Positions 17,696-25,810 of a DNA stretch of 64,000 nt are shown piece by piece (position 1 is the first letter of the stretch; every line of letters starts with the position of its first letter). The DNA comes from CALDTK01 sp965215215 (GTDB lineage Bacteria > Bacteroidota > Bacteroidia > Chitinophagales > Saprospiraceae): positions 3,906,001-3,970,000 of the forward strand of contig OZ244043.1 of NCBI GenBank assembly GCA_965215215.1, in the 5' to 3' direction. Under the pieces are notes generated by a model. That model did no database searches. It saw nothing but the letters and a program-made list of their open reading frames with translations, and had not been told where the DNA came from. A program made the position numbers and the translations under genes.

Positions 17696-19555
17696 CAGTC
17701 GCAGCCGCACGCCAGCGCGCACCCACCGGCCGGGGAGGGGTACGCCGGGTACCTGCTCGTAGCCCACGTCGAAGAGGTTGGTCGCCTCGGCGTACAGGCG
17801 GTACCCGCCGCTGCCGTAGTTGAGCCGCAGGTCTACGAGCTGTACGGCGTCCGCGAGCTCGACACCTTCCGGCTCGGCCCGGTCGAAATAGCGGTAGGCG
17901 AGCGTGGCGTTCAGCGAGCCCACCACCCGCAGCGTAGCCCGCGCGGTAAACTGGTGGCGGAGATTGTCGAGCACGTACCGGCTCACCACTCCCGATTCGA
18001 GTCCGAGCTCGGCGTCGATGTAGCTGTACGAAACGGAGGCGTGGGGTAGCCACGGCCTCGCCCGCCGCAGGGTGAGTTCGGCTTCGCCCCCGCGGAAGCT
18101 CGCGTCGGCCAGGTTACGCGGTTGGTAAACCGTATCGGCCGGGGAGTCACGCACGAAGTCGATCAGGTCGATCGCCTGGCGCTGCCACAGGGCGCCCCGT
18201 GCCTCCAGTGGGCCGACCGTGTGCTTCGCGCCGACCTCGAAAGCGTAGGCGCGCTCCGCGTTCAGGTCGGGATTGCCCTCGTTGTACCGATCGGTGTAGT
18301 ATAGATCGGTGTAGGTCGGCACCCGGTACGTCATGCCGGCGTTGCCGTACAGCTGGGTACGTTCGGTGAGTTGGTAGGCGATGTCCACACCCGGCAGCAG
18401 GCGCGAGCCCGCGTCGGAGAGGTAGTTGTAGGTGAGGCCGGGGGTTACGCTCAGCTCGTCGTCGAGCAGGTCGAAACGTTGTTCCGCCGTCAGCGACGCC
18501 GCCACCCGCCGCCGGTCGCCGAGGTTGTTGCTCGCCAACCACACCCCCTGTAACTCCCCGCCGAAGCCGAGCCGACCGAAGGGGTTGTCGACGTGCTGGT
18601 AGGCATCGTAGCCCACCACCTGCGAGATGTGCAGGTTGCGGTACACGCTCGGGTTCTGCCGCAAGAACACGTACTCGTCCTGGTTGCGCCGCCAGCTCAA
18701 TCGCTGCGAGAAGCTCCGGCGCAGTTGGTCCGTCCGGTGGGTTAGCGCCAGGAGGCTCGTCTGTACCTCCTCGTACTGCTGGGTCGCGCTCGCGCTCGAG
18801 TAAAACCCGTTCGCCCCGAAGGCCCGGTCGCTCAAGCCGGCGAGTACCCCTACCGTGTTTTGCGGGAGCTTAAACTCCCCCTGGTAAAAGGCGTGCTGGA
18901 TGTCGTAATCCGTGTTCTCCCGGTAGCCCTGCGCCAGATCGCGTTGGTAGGAGAGGGTTTGGCGCCAGTTGCTGCGCGGTAGGTCGAGGCTTACGCCAAA
19001 ACCGGCGAGGCCGTTCTGCCCGAGCTCGCCCCGTAGGTTGGTGGCGGTCTCCGCGCCCGGTCGGGTGACGATGTTGACCGCCCCGGCGAACGCGTTCTGG
19101 CCGTAGAGCCTGGCCCCCGGCCCCTTGAGCACCTCGATACGTTCCACGTTCTCGAGCGGGACGGGGACGTTGAGCACGTGGTGGCCCGTTTGCGGATCGG
19201 ACAGCTTGATGCCGTTGACGAGCACCAGCACCTGGTCGAAGGTGCCACCCCGGATGCTGAGGTCGGCCTGCACGCCCTTCGGTCCGCGCTGTCGCAAATC
19301 GAGCCCCGGCAAGTACTGCAGGGCTTCGGTCACGGAGCTGATCGGTAGCTCCGCGAGCTGCGTGCGGGTCAGTACGTCGAAGCTGTGTCCGATACTCTGC
19401 AACGGTACCGCATCCCGGCTACCGAGCACCACGGCCTCGGGTAGATCGAGGCTATCGATTTGAGGTTCAGTTGGTTTGGCTGTGCCGATGCGGGGGGTCA
19501 GTAGACCCAGGCACAACAGGGAAATGCAGGTATACGCCGACGCTAGGTGATTCAT
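17693..19555 (-). CDS. TonB-dependent outer-membrane receptor (BtuB-like)
   Basis: This 620-residue protein has a signal peptide (about 1-26), a TonB-box-like stretch near EAVVLGSRD, a plug domain (about 45-165: VTEALQYLPGLDLRQRG, IRGGTFDQVLVLVNG, VERIEVLKGPGARLYGQNAFAGAVNIV) and a C-terminal barrel ending in an aromatic/hydrophobic strand (WVRAGVRLRL). No carboxypeptidase-regulatory-like N-domain or SusD partner is present, so it resembles BtuB/FepA-type receptors more than SusC. The ligand is unknown; no vitamin or metal locus lies beside it. It carries a dispersed motif read GFGVS. Confidence 0.92.
   Translation of the reverse strand: MNHLASAYTCISLLCLGLLTPRIGTAKPTEPQIDSLDLPEAVVLGSRDAVPLQSIGHSFDVLTRTQLAELPISSVTEALQYLPGLDLRQRGPKGVQADLSIRGGTFDQVLVLVNGIKLSDPQTGHHVLNVPVPLENVERIEVLKGPGARLYGQNAFAGAVNIVTRPGAETATNLRGELGQNGLAGFGVSLDLPRSNWRQTLSYQRDLAQGYRENTDYDIQHAFYQGEFKLPQNTVGVLAGLSDRAFGANGFYSSASATQQYEEVQTSLLALTHRTDQLRRSFSQRLSWRRNQDEYVFLRQNPSVYRNLHISQVVGYDAYQHVDNPFGRLGFGGELQGVWLASNNLGDRRRVAASLTAEQRFDLLDDELSVTPGLTYNYLSDAGSRLLPGVDIAYQLTERTQLYGNAGMTYRVPTYTDLYYTDRYNEGNPDLNAERAYAFEVGAKHTVGPLEARGALWQRQAIDLIDFVRDSPADTVYQPRNLADASFRGGEAELTLRRARPWLPHASVSYSYIDAELGLESGVVSRYVLDNLRHQFTARATLRVVGSLNATLAYRYFDRAEPEGVELADAVQLVDLRLNYGSGGYRLYAEATNLFDVGYEQVPGVPLPGRWVRAGVRLRL
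18989..19002 (-). repeat. GTTTTNGCGNAAGC dispersed motif, copy 7
   Basis: Minus-strand GTTTTGGCGTAAGC, followed by C (GTAA loop). Sense orientation in the TonB receptor, read G-F-G-V-S. Confidence 0.75.
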
Positions 19556-19564
19556 AATCGGCGG

Positions 19565-19572
19565 CGAAGTTA
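19565..19572 (-). promoter_or_regulatory. Putative -7 box before the TonB receptor
   Basis: Minus-strand TAACTTCG, 9 nt before the ATG at 19555, in the 49-bp divergent gap shared with tpiA. Confidence 0.35.
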
Positions 19573-19591
19573 GCCGGGTCTTTTACCCGTC

Positions 19592-19599
19592 TATCTTGG
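19592..19599 (+). promoter_or_regulatory. Putative -7 box before tpiA
   Basis: TATCTTGG ends 5 nt before the tpiA ATG at 19605. It resembles TAnnTTTG. Confidence 0.4.
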
Positions 19600-19604
19600 C
19601 CCGC

Positions 19605-20366
19605 ATGGACAGACGAATCGTAGCCGGTAACTGGAAGATGAACCTCAATTTGCAGGACGGACTGAGCCTCGCGCGGGCCTGCGCGCAGCACCTCGCGGAC
19701 GTCGCGGTGCCCTTCGTGCTGTGCCCGCCGTACATCATGTTGCCGGGCGTGCGCGACGCCGTGGCCGGTGCCGGCAACGCCCACCTCGGTGCCCAGGATC
19801 TCTCGGCCTACCCCAACGGGGCGCACACGGGGGAGGTGAGCGCCGAACAGTTGTCGTCTTCGGGCTGTAGCTACGTGATCGTGGGTCACTCCGAGCGACG
19901 CGCCGACCACGCGGAGAGCGGTGAGCTGCTCCGGGCGAAGCTCGCGCGAGCCTTTGCGGCGGGCCTGATTCCTATCTATTGTTTTGGCGAAACCCTGGCG
20001 GATCGCGATGCGGGTAACGAGGAGGGCGTAGTGGCCGAACAGCTCCGCGGTGGGCTCTCGGAGCTCACCGCGGAGCAGGCCACCGCGATCGTGCTGGCCT
20101 ACGAACCGGTGTGGGCCATTGGGACCGGGCGGACCGCCAGTCCCGAACAAGCGCAGGCGATGCACGCTTTCATACGGAATCGGTGTAACGACATGTTTGG
20201 TGCTAAGCAATCCCGGGAGGTTTCGATCTTGTACGGAGGCTCGGTTAAGCCCGGTAACGCGGCGGAGCTTTTCGCGAAAGAGGACATCGACGGCGCTCTG
20301 GTGGGTGGCGCCAGCCTGCGGGCGAGCGACTTTAGCGCGATCGTAGGCGCGTGCGCGGAGGCGTAA
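19605..20366 (+). CDS. tpiA: Triosephosphate isomerase
   Basis: TpiA interconverts dihydroxyacetone phosphate and glyceraldehyde-3-phosphate in glycolysis. The 253-residue barrel has AGNWKMN (Lys11), VIVGHSERR (electrophile His95), AYEPVWAIGTG (base Glu167) and the phosphate-binding YGGSVKPGN. Length is normal. ATG 19605 (MDRRIVAGNWKMN) is preferred over an in-frame TTG 9 nt upstream. A hairpin just after the stop may end transcription before the exporter genes. Confidence 0.97.
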   Translation: MDRRIVAGNWKMNLNLQDGLSLARACAQHLADVAVPFVLCPPYIMLPGVRDAVAGAGNAHLGAQDLSAYPNGAHTGEVSAEQLSSSGCSYVIVGHSERRADHAESGELLRAKLARAFAAGLIPIYCFGETLADRDAGNEEGVVAEQLRGGLSELTAEQATAIVLAYEPVWAIGTGRTASPEQAQAMHAFIRNRCNDMFGAKQSREVSILYGGSVKPGNAAELFAKEDIDGALVGGASLRASDFSAIVGACAEA

Positions 20367-20367
20367 C

Positions 20368-20397
20368 TACCCGGTGAGCGGTACCGCACTCCGGGTA
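20368..20397 (+). terminator. Hairpin after tpiA, possible terminator without U-tract
   Basis: TACCCGG (20368-20374) pairs with CCGGGTA (20391-20397), and the loop contains the palindrome GCGGTACCGC. The stem starts 2 nt after the tpiA stop. There is no T run afterwards, so termination is uncertain. Confidence 0.45.
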
Positions 20398-20514
20398 ATC
20401 GAAGGTGCAACGGCGGCGGGGATAGGGTAATTCCCGGCTACCCGACAGTCTGCCCTACTCGCAGTCCTTTGCTTTGGCTTCCAGAGGCCCCCCAGCTCAC
20501 AGAGCCGGCCGTCT

Positions 20515-22686
20515 ATGTTAAACAATACACCTTTCTTCCCCCAACTCGACGAACGCGACTGCGGCGCCACTTGTCTCCGGATGATTGCGGTCCGCTACGG
20601 GACGGAGCGGAGTATGGACCAGCTGCGTCAGCTCACCCGCACCGACGACTCCGGAGCCAACCTAGCGGGTATCCAGGAGGGCGCCGAGGCGCTCGGGCTC
20701 ACGACCCTCGCCGCCGAGCTTCCGTTTACGGAACTACTCCGCGGCGATCTTTTGCCGGCGATCATTCACTGGGACAAGGATCACTTCGTGGTGGTCGAGG
20801 AGGTGGACAGCTCGGGCGCTTCGGTGATCGACCCCGCGGTGGGGCCGAGGCGCCTTACGCGCGATGAGTTCGAGAGCCACCGGTACGGACCGGGCCGCTC
20901 GCGCGCCGGCCTGATCATCCGACCGAGCGACCGGGCCGTACAATCGTCGGACATCGGGCAGTCGGGTGGCGCGGACGAAGCCGGAGCCGTCGGCGCCGAA
21001 GACGCGGAGCTCCCCGCTCCCCCGCCGCCGCGTAAGGCGCGCCGGGCATCCGGGATCGCGGTCGCGCTGGTTTCGCTCCTGCTCGCGGCCGCGCTGATGG
21101 TGGCCTTCTCTATGCTGCGGGATGTTTTAGCGCAAGCGATCGACCTCCAGTACCGCGAGGGCTGGCTACGGCATTTAGGGAGTCTGTTGCTGGCGACCTC
21201 GGGGGTATCGATGGCTTGGTACCTACTGCGCACGATCTGTATCCGGTACGCGAGCTCCTGCGGGATCCGCGACAACAAGCTCATCGGGGAGTACGTGGTT
21301 CGCCGGGCGAGCGACCTCACTACCGAAGCCAACGCAGACGGGTACCTCACCCTGCTCGAGGACGTAGACCAGCTCCGCGCGTGGCGGGCGGACAACATGC
21401 CGTCGCTACTGTCCGGGCTCGGCGTGACCCTGGCGGCCCTGCTCTGGTTGCTGATCGTCGACTGGCCCATAGGGATCGGCCTGTTGGCGATCCTGCTGCT
21501 CGCCGCCGGAGCGATCGGCTGGATGGTCCGGCGCACGCGTCGGACCACGCAGCTCGCCCGGGAAGCGCTGGCCGCTCAGCGCGAAGCGCTCTACGAGCTC
21601 GGGCGCATACTGCCCGATGTAGCCAGCTTCGACACCGGCGAGTTTTTGCAAGAGCGATTACACCTCCGAAACCGCGCGGCGGAGCACAGCTACCGGGAGG
21701 TGTCGGCCGAGTACGGTGCCGAGCGGCAGATTTTGCAAGTTTTGCTGGGCTTTGGTTTTTGTGGGCTCATGTCGCTCGGCTTCTACCGCCTGGGGTACGC
21801 CGGACTTCAGCTCGGCGACCTGACGTTTTGTTGCTTGATGAGCTTCGCGGCCGTGCTGCCCGTGCTGCCCGGTGGGCTCGCGCTCGCCAAGTACCGACAG
21901 TTGTTGCCGGGGCGGATGCGCCTCGAGGAGGCCCGGGGCTACTCGGGACGGACGCACGCTCCGGTCTTACCGCCCGACGATCTACCGACCGAACTGAACC
22001 TCGATTGGTTGAGCCCGCTCGAAGCGAAGCAATACCTACGTCTTCCCGCGAAGGGACGCATCGCGCTCGTCGGTTCGGATGAGGTGGTTCGCGGGGAGCT
22101 CGTACGTGCGCTGCTCGGTTACAGCAACCGGATTGGCGCCCGTCTGACGGTCCCCGGCGCGGAAGAGACGGCGGTGAGCCTCGAGGACCTCGGTTGCGTC
22201 GGGTACGTGAGTCGCGGTGGCCTCGTGGCGAGTGCCACCGTCGCGCAGAACATCGCCCTAGACGCCAAGCCGGACGTAGATCGGCTCCGGGAAGCGCAGC
22301 GGATCGCCGGGCTCGAGGGTCAGGGCCTGCAAGAGAACCTCAGGAACTTAGCGGGATTCGGGGGTAGCGCGCTCACCGAGGAGCAACAGATCCGCACGCT
22401 CATCGCCCGCGCTATCTACGCGGATGTCGACGTGTTGGTCTTGGACCAGGTCCTCGGGTTATTCAAGCCTTACGAGGAGGGAGTCTTGCTCGATGCCTTG
22501 ATCGGCTGGGCGAAGGACCGCCTGTTGATCGTGAGCGCCAACCGCCCCGAAGCGGCCTACGGGTTTCAGCTGATTGCCCACATCGAGGGCGGCGAACTCG
22601 AATCTGTGGGCAGTCATAGCGAGCTGCTGGCCCTGCGTAGTGGGTATTATTATAATTTTGTTCGTACCCTAGAGGAACCAAAATGA
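20515..22686 (+). CDS. C39-peptidase ABC exporter with degenerate nucleotide-binding domain
   Basis: This 723-residue protein has the layout of a peptidase-containing ABC transporter: C39 domain (about 1-140), a Pro-rich linker, a six-helix membrane domain (about 175-460), and a C-terminal NBD-like region (about 495-720). The peptidase looks intact: Gln10, Cys16 in DERDCGATC, His90 in DKDHFVVV and Asp106 in VIDPAVG. The NBD does not: Walker A is replaced by GSDEVVRGE at G520 (no lysine), the Q-loop Gln is Arg, the signature is ALTEEQQ, Walker B ends VLVLDQ (Gln645 for the catalytic Glu), and the H-loop His is Asn676. It probably cannot hydrolyse ATP alone. The downstream gene overlaps by ATGA. 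No GG-leader peptide gene was found nearby. Confidence 0.85.
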   Translation: MLNNTPFFPQLDERDCGATCLRMIAVRYGTERSMDQLRQLTRTDDSGANLAGIQEGAEALGLTTLAAELPFTELLRGDLLPAIIHWDKDHFVVVEEVDSSGASVIDPAVGPRRLTRDEFESHRYGPGRSRAGLIIRPSDRAVQSSDIGQSGGADEAGAVGAEDAELPAPPPPRKARRASGIAVALVSLLLAAALMVAFSMLRDVLAQAIDLQYREGWLRHLGSLLLATSGVSMAWYLLRTICIRYASSCGIRDNKLIGEYVVRRASDLTTEANADGYLTLLEDVDQLRAWRADNMPSLLSGLGVTLAALLWLLIVDWPIGIGLLAILLLAAGAIGWMVRRTRRTTQLAREALAAQREALYELGRILPDVASFDTGEFLQERLHLRNRAAEHSYREVSAEYGAERQILQVLLGFGFCGLMSLGFYRLGYAGLQLGDLTFCCLMSFAAVLPVLPGGLALAKYRQLLPGRMRLEEARGYSGRTHAPVLPPDDLPTELNLDWLSPLEAKQYLRLPAKGRIALVGSDEVVRGELVRALLGYSNRIGARLTVPGAEETAVSLEDLGCVGYVSRGGLVASATVAQNIALDAKPDVDRLREAQRIAGLEGQGLQENLRNLAGFGGSALTEEQQIRTLIARAIYADVDVLVLDQVLGLFKPYEEGVLLDALIGWAKDRLLIVSANRPEAAYGFQLIAHIEGGELESVGSHSELLALRSGYYYNFVRTLEEPK
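21124..21137 (+). repeat. GTTTTNGCGNAAGC dispersed motif, copy 8
   Basis: GTTTTAGCGCAAGC, sense in the C39 exporter gene, read V-L-A-Q-A. Confidence 0.75.
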
Positions 22687-23630
22687 GTAGACCCTTACTA
22701 GTCGGACTCCTTTTAGCCGCCGGGGTCGTTGTTTTCATGGCCGCAGCCTACTTCATGGCGCCCGAGCTCGAAGTGGTGAGCGAGGGTACGGTCACCCATC
22801 GTCAGGAGCTGAGGGTGGATACGGTACCCATCCTATTCGACCCGACCATCGATATCTCCCCCCGGTACAGTCTGCGGACCCGGGTTGCCGAAGGTGATAC
22901 CCTCGCCGATCTAAACGCAGGGCTCGGCAACGATTCGCGCGCAAAATTGAGGGAGTTTGCCGCCTCAGGTCGCTACACCGGGGATTTGAACGATCTGCCC
23001 CCCTCGATCCGGGAGGAGATCGACACGCTCAACAAGAAGGCAGCGCGAATCGAGGTGCTCGACGGAACGAGCTTCGGTCCCTTCGAGCACGATATGCTCG
23101 AGTCGGAGCTCGCCGGCGCCGAAGACGCGGCCCTCGATCTGCGAACGAAGCTGCGGGCCCTAGCGCGGGATACGGCTACCGCCAAATCCGATTTGATTGC
23201 TACACAACGTGAGCTAAAGAAGAAGCAGCTCACCATGCTCAGGATCCAGCGTCAGCTAAGTCAGGGGCAACCGATGCGCCGGCGCGCCGGACTGACTTTG
23301 GACGAGCAGCGCCGCGTGATGTATCTAGCTAACCAGTTGCCTTCGGGGGGGGCGGCGGTCCTGTCTCCCGTAGCGGGGTTCTTCACGCCCCACCGCTCGG
23401 ACTCTTTACTCGGCTACGTGACGCGGGTACGGAGCGTGGAGAGTACCGGACCGCTCGGACCGGGCAGCGGTTACCGGTTAAAGCGCAGGGGGTCGCCCCG
23501 GCTTTGGGCGAAGGCCGAGCGGGTGGACGGCGATGGTGCGGCCGATACGGCCACGGCCCTGCTTACGGGCTCGTCCGTGTACGTGATTCCCGTCGGCGAG
23601 TCACCCGAGGTCGAGGTCCGGCACGATTGA
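22683..23630 (+). CDS. HlyD-like membrane-fusion-type protein, divergent
   Basis: This 315-residue protein has one N-terminal transmembrane anchor (about 4-25), a charged periplasmic part, a helical, Lys/Glu-rich coiled-coil-like segment (about 115-200: AEDAALDLRTKLRAL, IATQRELKKKQLTML) and a beta-rich end (VLSPVAGFFTPHRSDSLLGYV). This hairpin-plus-barrel layout suits a periplasmic adaptor for the exporter at 20515-22686, whose stop it overlaps by ATGA. Sequence similarity to classic HlyD is weak, so this is inferred mainly from layout and context. No outer-membrane TolC gene lies nearby. Confidence 0.65.
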   Translation: MSRPLLVGLLLAAGVVVFMAAAYFMAPELEVVSEGTVTHRQELRVDTVPILFDPTIDISPRYSLRTRVAEGDTLADLNAGLGNDSRAKLREFAASGRYTGDLNDLPPSIREEIDTLNKKAARIEVLDGTSFGPFEHDMLESELAGAEDAALDLRTKLRALARDTATAKSDLIATQRELKKKQLTMLRIQRQLSQGQPMRRRAGLTLDEQRRVMYLANQLPSGGAAVLSPVAGFFTPHRSDSLLGYVTRVRSVESTGPLGPGSGYRLKRRGSPRLWAKAERVDGDGAADTATALLTGSSVYVIPVGESPEVEVRHD

Positions 23631-23664
23631 TCCCCGGCCCCGGGCAGACTGCGGGCCCGCGTTG

Positions 23665-25059
23665 CTACAGGTGGATTACTTCGTCGTAAGCCGCCGCGGT
23701 CGCCTCCATGATCGCCTCGCTCATGGTCGGGTGGGGGTGAACGGATTTGATCATCTCGTGCCCCGTGGTCTCGAGCTTACGCGCGACCACCACCTCGGCG
23801 ATCATCTCCGTTACGTTAGCCCCGAGCATGTGGGCCCCGAGAAACTCTCCGTACTTTTTATCGAAGATAACCTTGACGAATCCCTCCTTCGCCCCGGCCG
23901 CGCTCGCCTTACCGCTGGCGGAGAACGGGAATTTGCCTACCCGCAGCTCGTAACCGGCCTCGCGGGCGCTTGCTTCGGTGTGCCCGACGCTCGCTACCTC
24001 GGGGACGCAGTACGTGCACCCGGGGATGTTGTCGTAGTCGAGCGGGGCGGCGTCCTGACCGGCGATGCGCTCCACGCATATAATGCCCTCGGCACTCGCC
24101 ACGTGGGCGAGCGCCGGTCCGGGGGTAATGTCGCCGATCGCGTAGATACCCTCGACGTTCGTCCGGTAAAACTCGTCGATCACCACGAGACCGCGCTCCG
24201 TTTTCACGCCCACCTCCGCGAGGCCCAGGTTCTCCGTGTTGGGCGCGACGCCAGCGGCCGAGAGCACTACGTCACAGCTTAACGTGGTTTCTTTATCGGT
24301 TTTGCGGTCTTTGAGGTGGACCACGATTTGTTCGCCCGTGGTGTCGACGCGCTCGACGCTCGTGTTGGCCAGCACCTCGATCCCTTTCCTCTTGTAAATC
24401 TTGCCGAGCTCCTTGGAGACATCCGCGTCCTCGCGGGGCACCAGGCCGGCTTCCATGTACTCGACCACGGTCACCGCGGTGCCGGTACTCCCGTACACGT
24501 AGGCGAATTCGGTCCCGATCGCGCCCGCACCCACGACCACCATCGACTTCGGTTGCTGCGGCAGCGTCATCGCCCGGCGGTACTCGATCACCTTCTCCCC
24601 GTCGATCGGGAGGTTCGGAAGCGCCCGGGCCCGCGAGCCCGTGGCCAGGATGACGTGCTTCGCGTCGTAGGTCGTCGCTTGGCCACCCGCACTCACTTCG
24701 ACTCTGCCCCCGCCGAGCACCTTGCCGTGACCTACGAGTACATCGACCTTGTTTTTCCTCAGTAGAAACTGCACGCCCTTGTTCATCCCCGCGGCTACGT
24801 CGCGACTCCGCTTGACCATGGCCGTCCAGTCGGAGCTCGGTTTGCCCACCTCGATCCCGTAATCTTTGGCGTGCTCGATGTATTCGAAGACCTGGGCGGA
24901 TTTGATGAGTGCCTTGGTCGGGATACACCCCCAATTGAGGCAGATCCCCCCGAGCTCGGCGCGTTCGACCACGGCCGTCTTTAGGCCCAGTTGACTCGCG
25001 CGGATAGCGGCTACGTACCCCCCGGGTCCGGAACCAATGATGATGACATCGTACTGCAT
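23665..25059 (-). CDS. lpd: Dihydrolipoyl dehydrogenase
   Basis: Lpd (E3) reoxidises dihydrolipoamide in 2-oxoacid dehydrogenase and glycine cleavage complexes with FAD and NAD. The 464-residue protein has the FAD loop GSGPGGYVAAI, the redox disulfide GGICLNWGCIPTKA (Cys40 and Cys45), the NAD site VVVGAGAIGTEFAYV, and the active-site HPHPTMSE of the partner subunit. ATG 25059 (MQYDVIIIG) is chosen because homologues start there. A TACTTTCG box ends 5 nt before it. No E1 or E2 gene is adjacent. Confidence 0.96.
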   Translation of the reverse strand: MQYDVIIIGSGPGGYVAAIRASQLGLKTAVVERAELGGICLNWGCIPTKALIKSAQVFEYIEHAKDYGIEVGKPSSDWTAMVKRSRDVAAGMNKGVQFLLRKNKVDVLVGHGKVLGGGRVEVSAGGQATTYDAKHVILATGSRARALPNLPIDGEKVIEYRRAMTLPQQPKSMVVVGAGAIGTEFAYVYGSTGTAVTVVEYMEAGLVPREDADVSKELGKIYKRKGIEVLANTSVERVDTTGEQIVVHLKDRKTDKETTLSCDVVLSAAGVAPNTENLGLAEVGVKTERGLVVIDEFYRTNVEGIYAIGDITPGPALAHVASAEGIICVERIAGQDAAPLDYDNIPGCTYCVPEVASVGHTEASAREAGYELRVGKFPFSASGKASAAGAKEGFVKVIFDKKYGEFLGAHMLGANVTEMIAEVVVARKLETTGHEMIKSVHPHPTMSEAIMEATAAAYDEVIHL

Positions 25060-25064
25060 GGCCG

Positions 25065-25072
25065 CGAAAGTA
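25065..25072 (-). promoter_or_regulatory. Putative -7 box before lpd
   Basis: Minus-strand TACTTTCG, 5 nt before the ATG at 25059. Confidence 0.35.
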
Positions 25073-25110
25073 CAGCACCGGTGTGCGCCCGGCCGGTCAT
25101 ATCGCACGAG

Positions 25111-25124
25111 GCTTTCGCCAAAAC
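25111..25124 (-). repeat. GTTTTNGCGNAAGC dispersed motif, copy 9 (non-coding)
   Basis: Minus-strand GTTTTGGCGAAAGC, followed by C. Intergenic; its T run is part of the terminator T-tract at 25121-25158. Confidence 0.75.
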
Positions 25125-25158
25125 AAAAGGCCCCGAGGGCGCGGTCGCATCCTCGGGG
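25121..25158 (-). terminator. Rho-independent terminator for the lipoprotein gene
   Basis: On the minus strand a perfect 8-bp stem CCCCGAGG/CCTCGGGG (25151-25158 with 25131-25138, 12-nt loop) is followed by CCTTTTGTTTT. It lies 76 bp after the stop of the lipoprotein gene and before lpd. Confidence 0.7.
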
Positions 25159-25233
25159 GTCCCACTACTTACTGATACCCCCGCAAGGTGCCCAGTAGCA
25201 GCGATTCGAGCATGCGACAATCTGTCACTACAC

Positions 25234-25755
25234 CTATTTCATACCCCGTAAATCCTGGACGAGATCGACTCGCCACACACTTCCCGCTTTCCCGGGAACC
25301 GGATAGGCACGTAGGGTTAAGCCAGGTGCCAAATTTGCCGGTTGGGGCATCGGAAAATCTTTCGGAACGGATTCGAGCGCGCGAGCATACTCGCCGAACG
25401 TGACGAGTCGCTCGTCTAGCGCCGCGTAGCTCCTAAATTGAGCCGAGGCCAGGTCGCGCCACTCCGCCCACTCCGCCACCCCGCGCCCGGTGGGGAGCGA
25501 GAGGAGGAACGTCTGACCGAGCGTATCACACCCGAATTGCTCGATCTCGAGGTGGGAGCCGTCTTCGAAGTCGATCGACTCCACCGAGGTTTGCGCGCCG
25601 GTCGCCGCGCCGCGGAAGCTGTGCTCGGCTACCCCGGGATCGGAGGCCTCGAAGATCGCTTCGGGACTGCCGGCCGGGCACGTGGGCGCGGGACCGGATC
25701 CACACCCAACCCACGTTACGACCGCACACGCGACCGCTGCCGTACTCTTCCGCAT
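25234..25755 (-). CDS. Putative lipoprotein of unknown function
   Basis: The 173-residue protein starts with a lipoprotein-like signal (VTWVGCGSG, lipid Cys near residue 18). The mature part has no motif I recognise; cysteines occur near residues 26 and 76, and an acidic segment reads SIDFEDGSHLEIEQFG. It is divergent from the SDR gene (55 bp) and followed by a convincing terminator, so it is probably a single-gene unit. Confidence 0.7.
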   Translation of the reverse strand: MRKSTAAVACAVVTWVGCGSGPAPTCPAGSPEAIFEASDPGVAEHSFRGAATGAQTSVESIDFEDGSHLEIEQFGCDTLGQTFLLSLPTGRGVAEWAEWRDLASAQFRSYAALDERLVTFGEYARALESVPKDFPMPQPANLAPGLTLRAYPVPGKAGSVWRVDLVQDLRGMK

Positions 25756-25810
25756 GCCGTAAAGGAACCTGCCGCAACAATTCCGGCCTACCCGTACTTG
25801 CGTTTTGCGT

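Noticed and set aside
18855..18867. GTTTTGCGGGAGC and similar near-matches (16824 region, 32090 region, 51251 region, 49775 region, 19981) to the dispersed motif
   Set aside because: They have a deletion or two changes from the consensus; some may be decayed or third-class copies, but I could not separate them from chance.
20367..20570. Short minus-strand ORF with a GG pair next to the C39 exporter, possible leader peptide
   Set aside because: It overlaps the exporter start in antisense, lacks a hydrophobic leader helix pattern, and the GG is likely chance.
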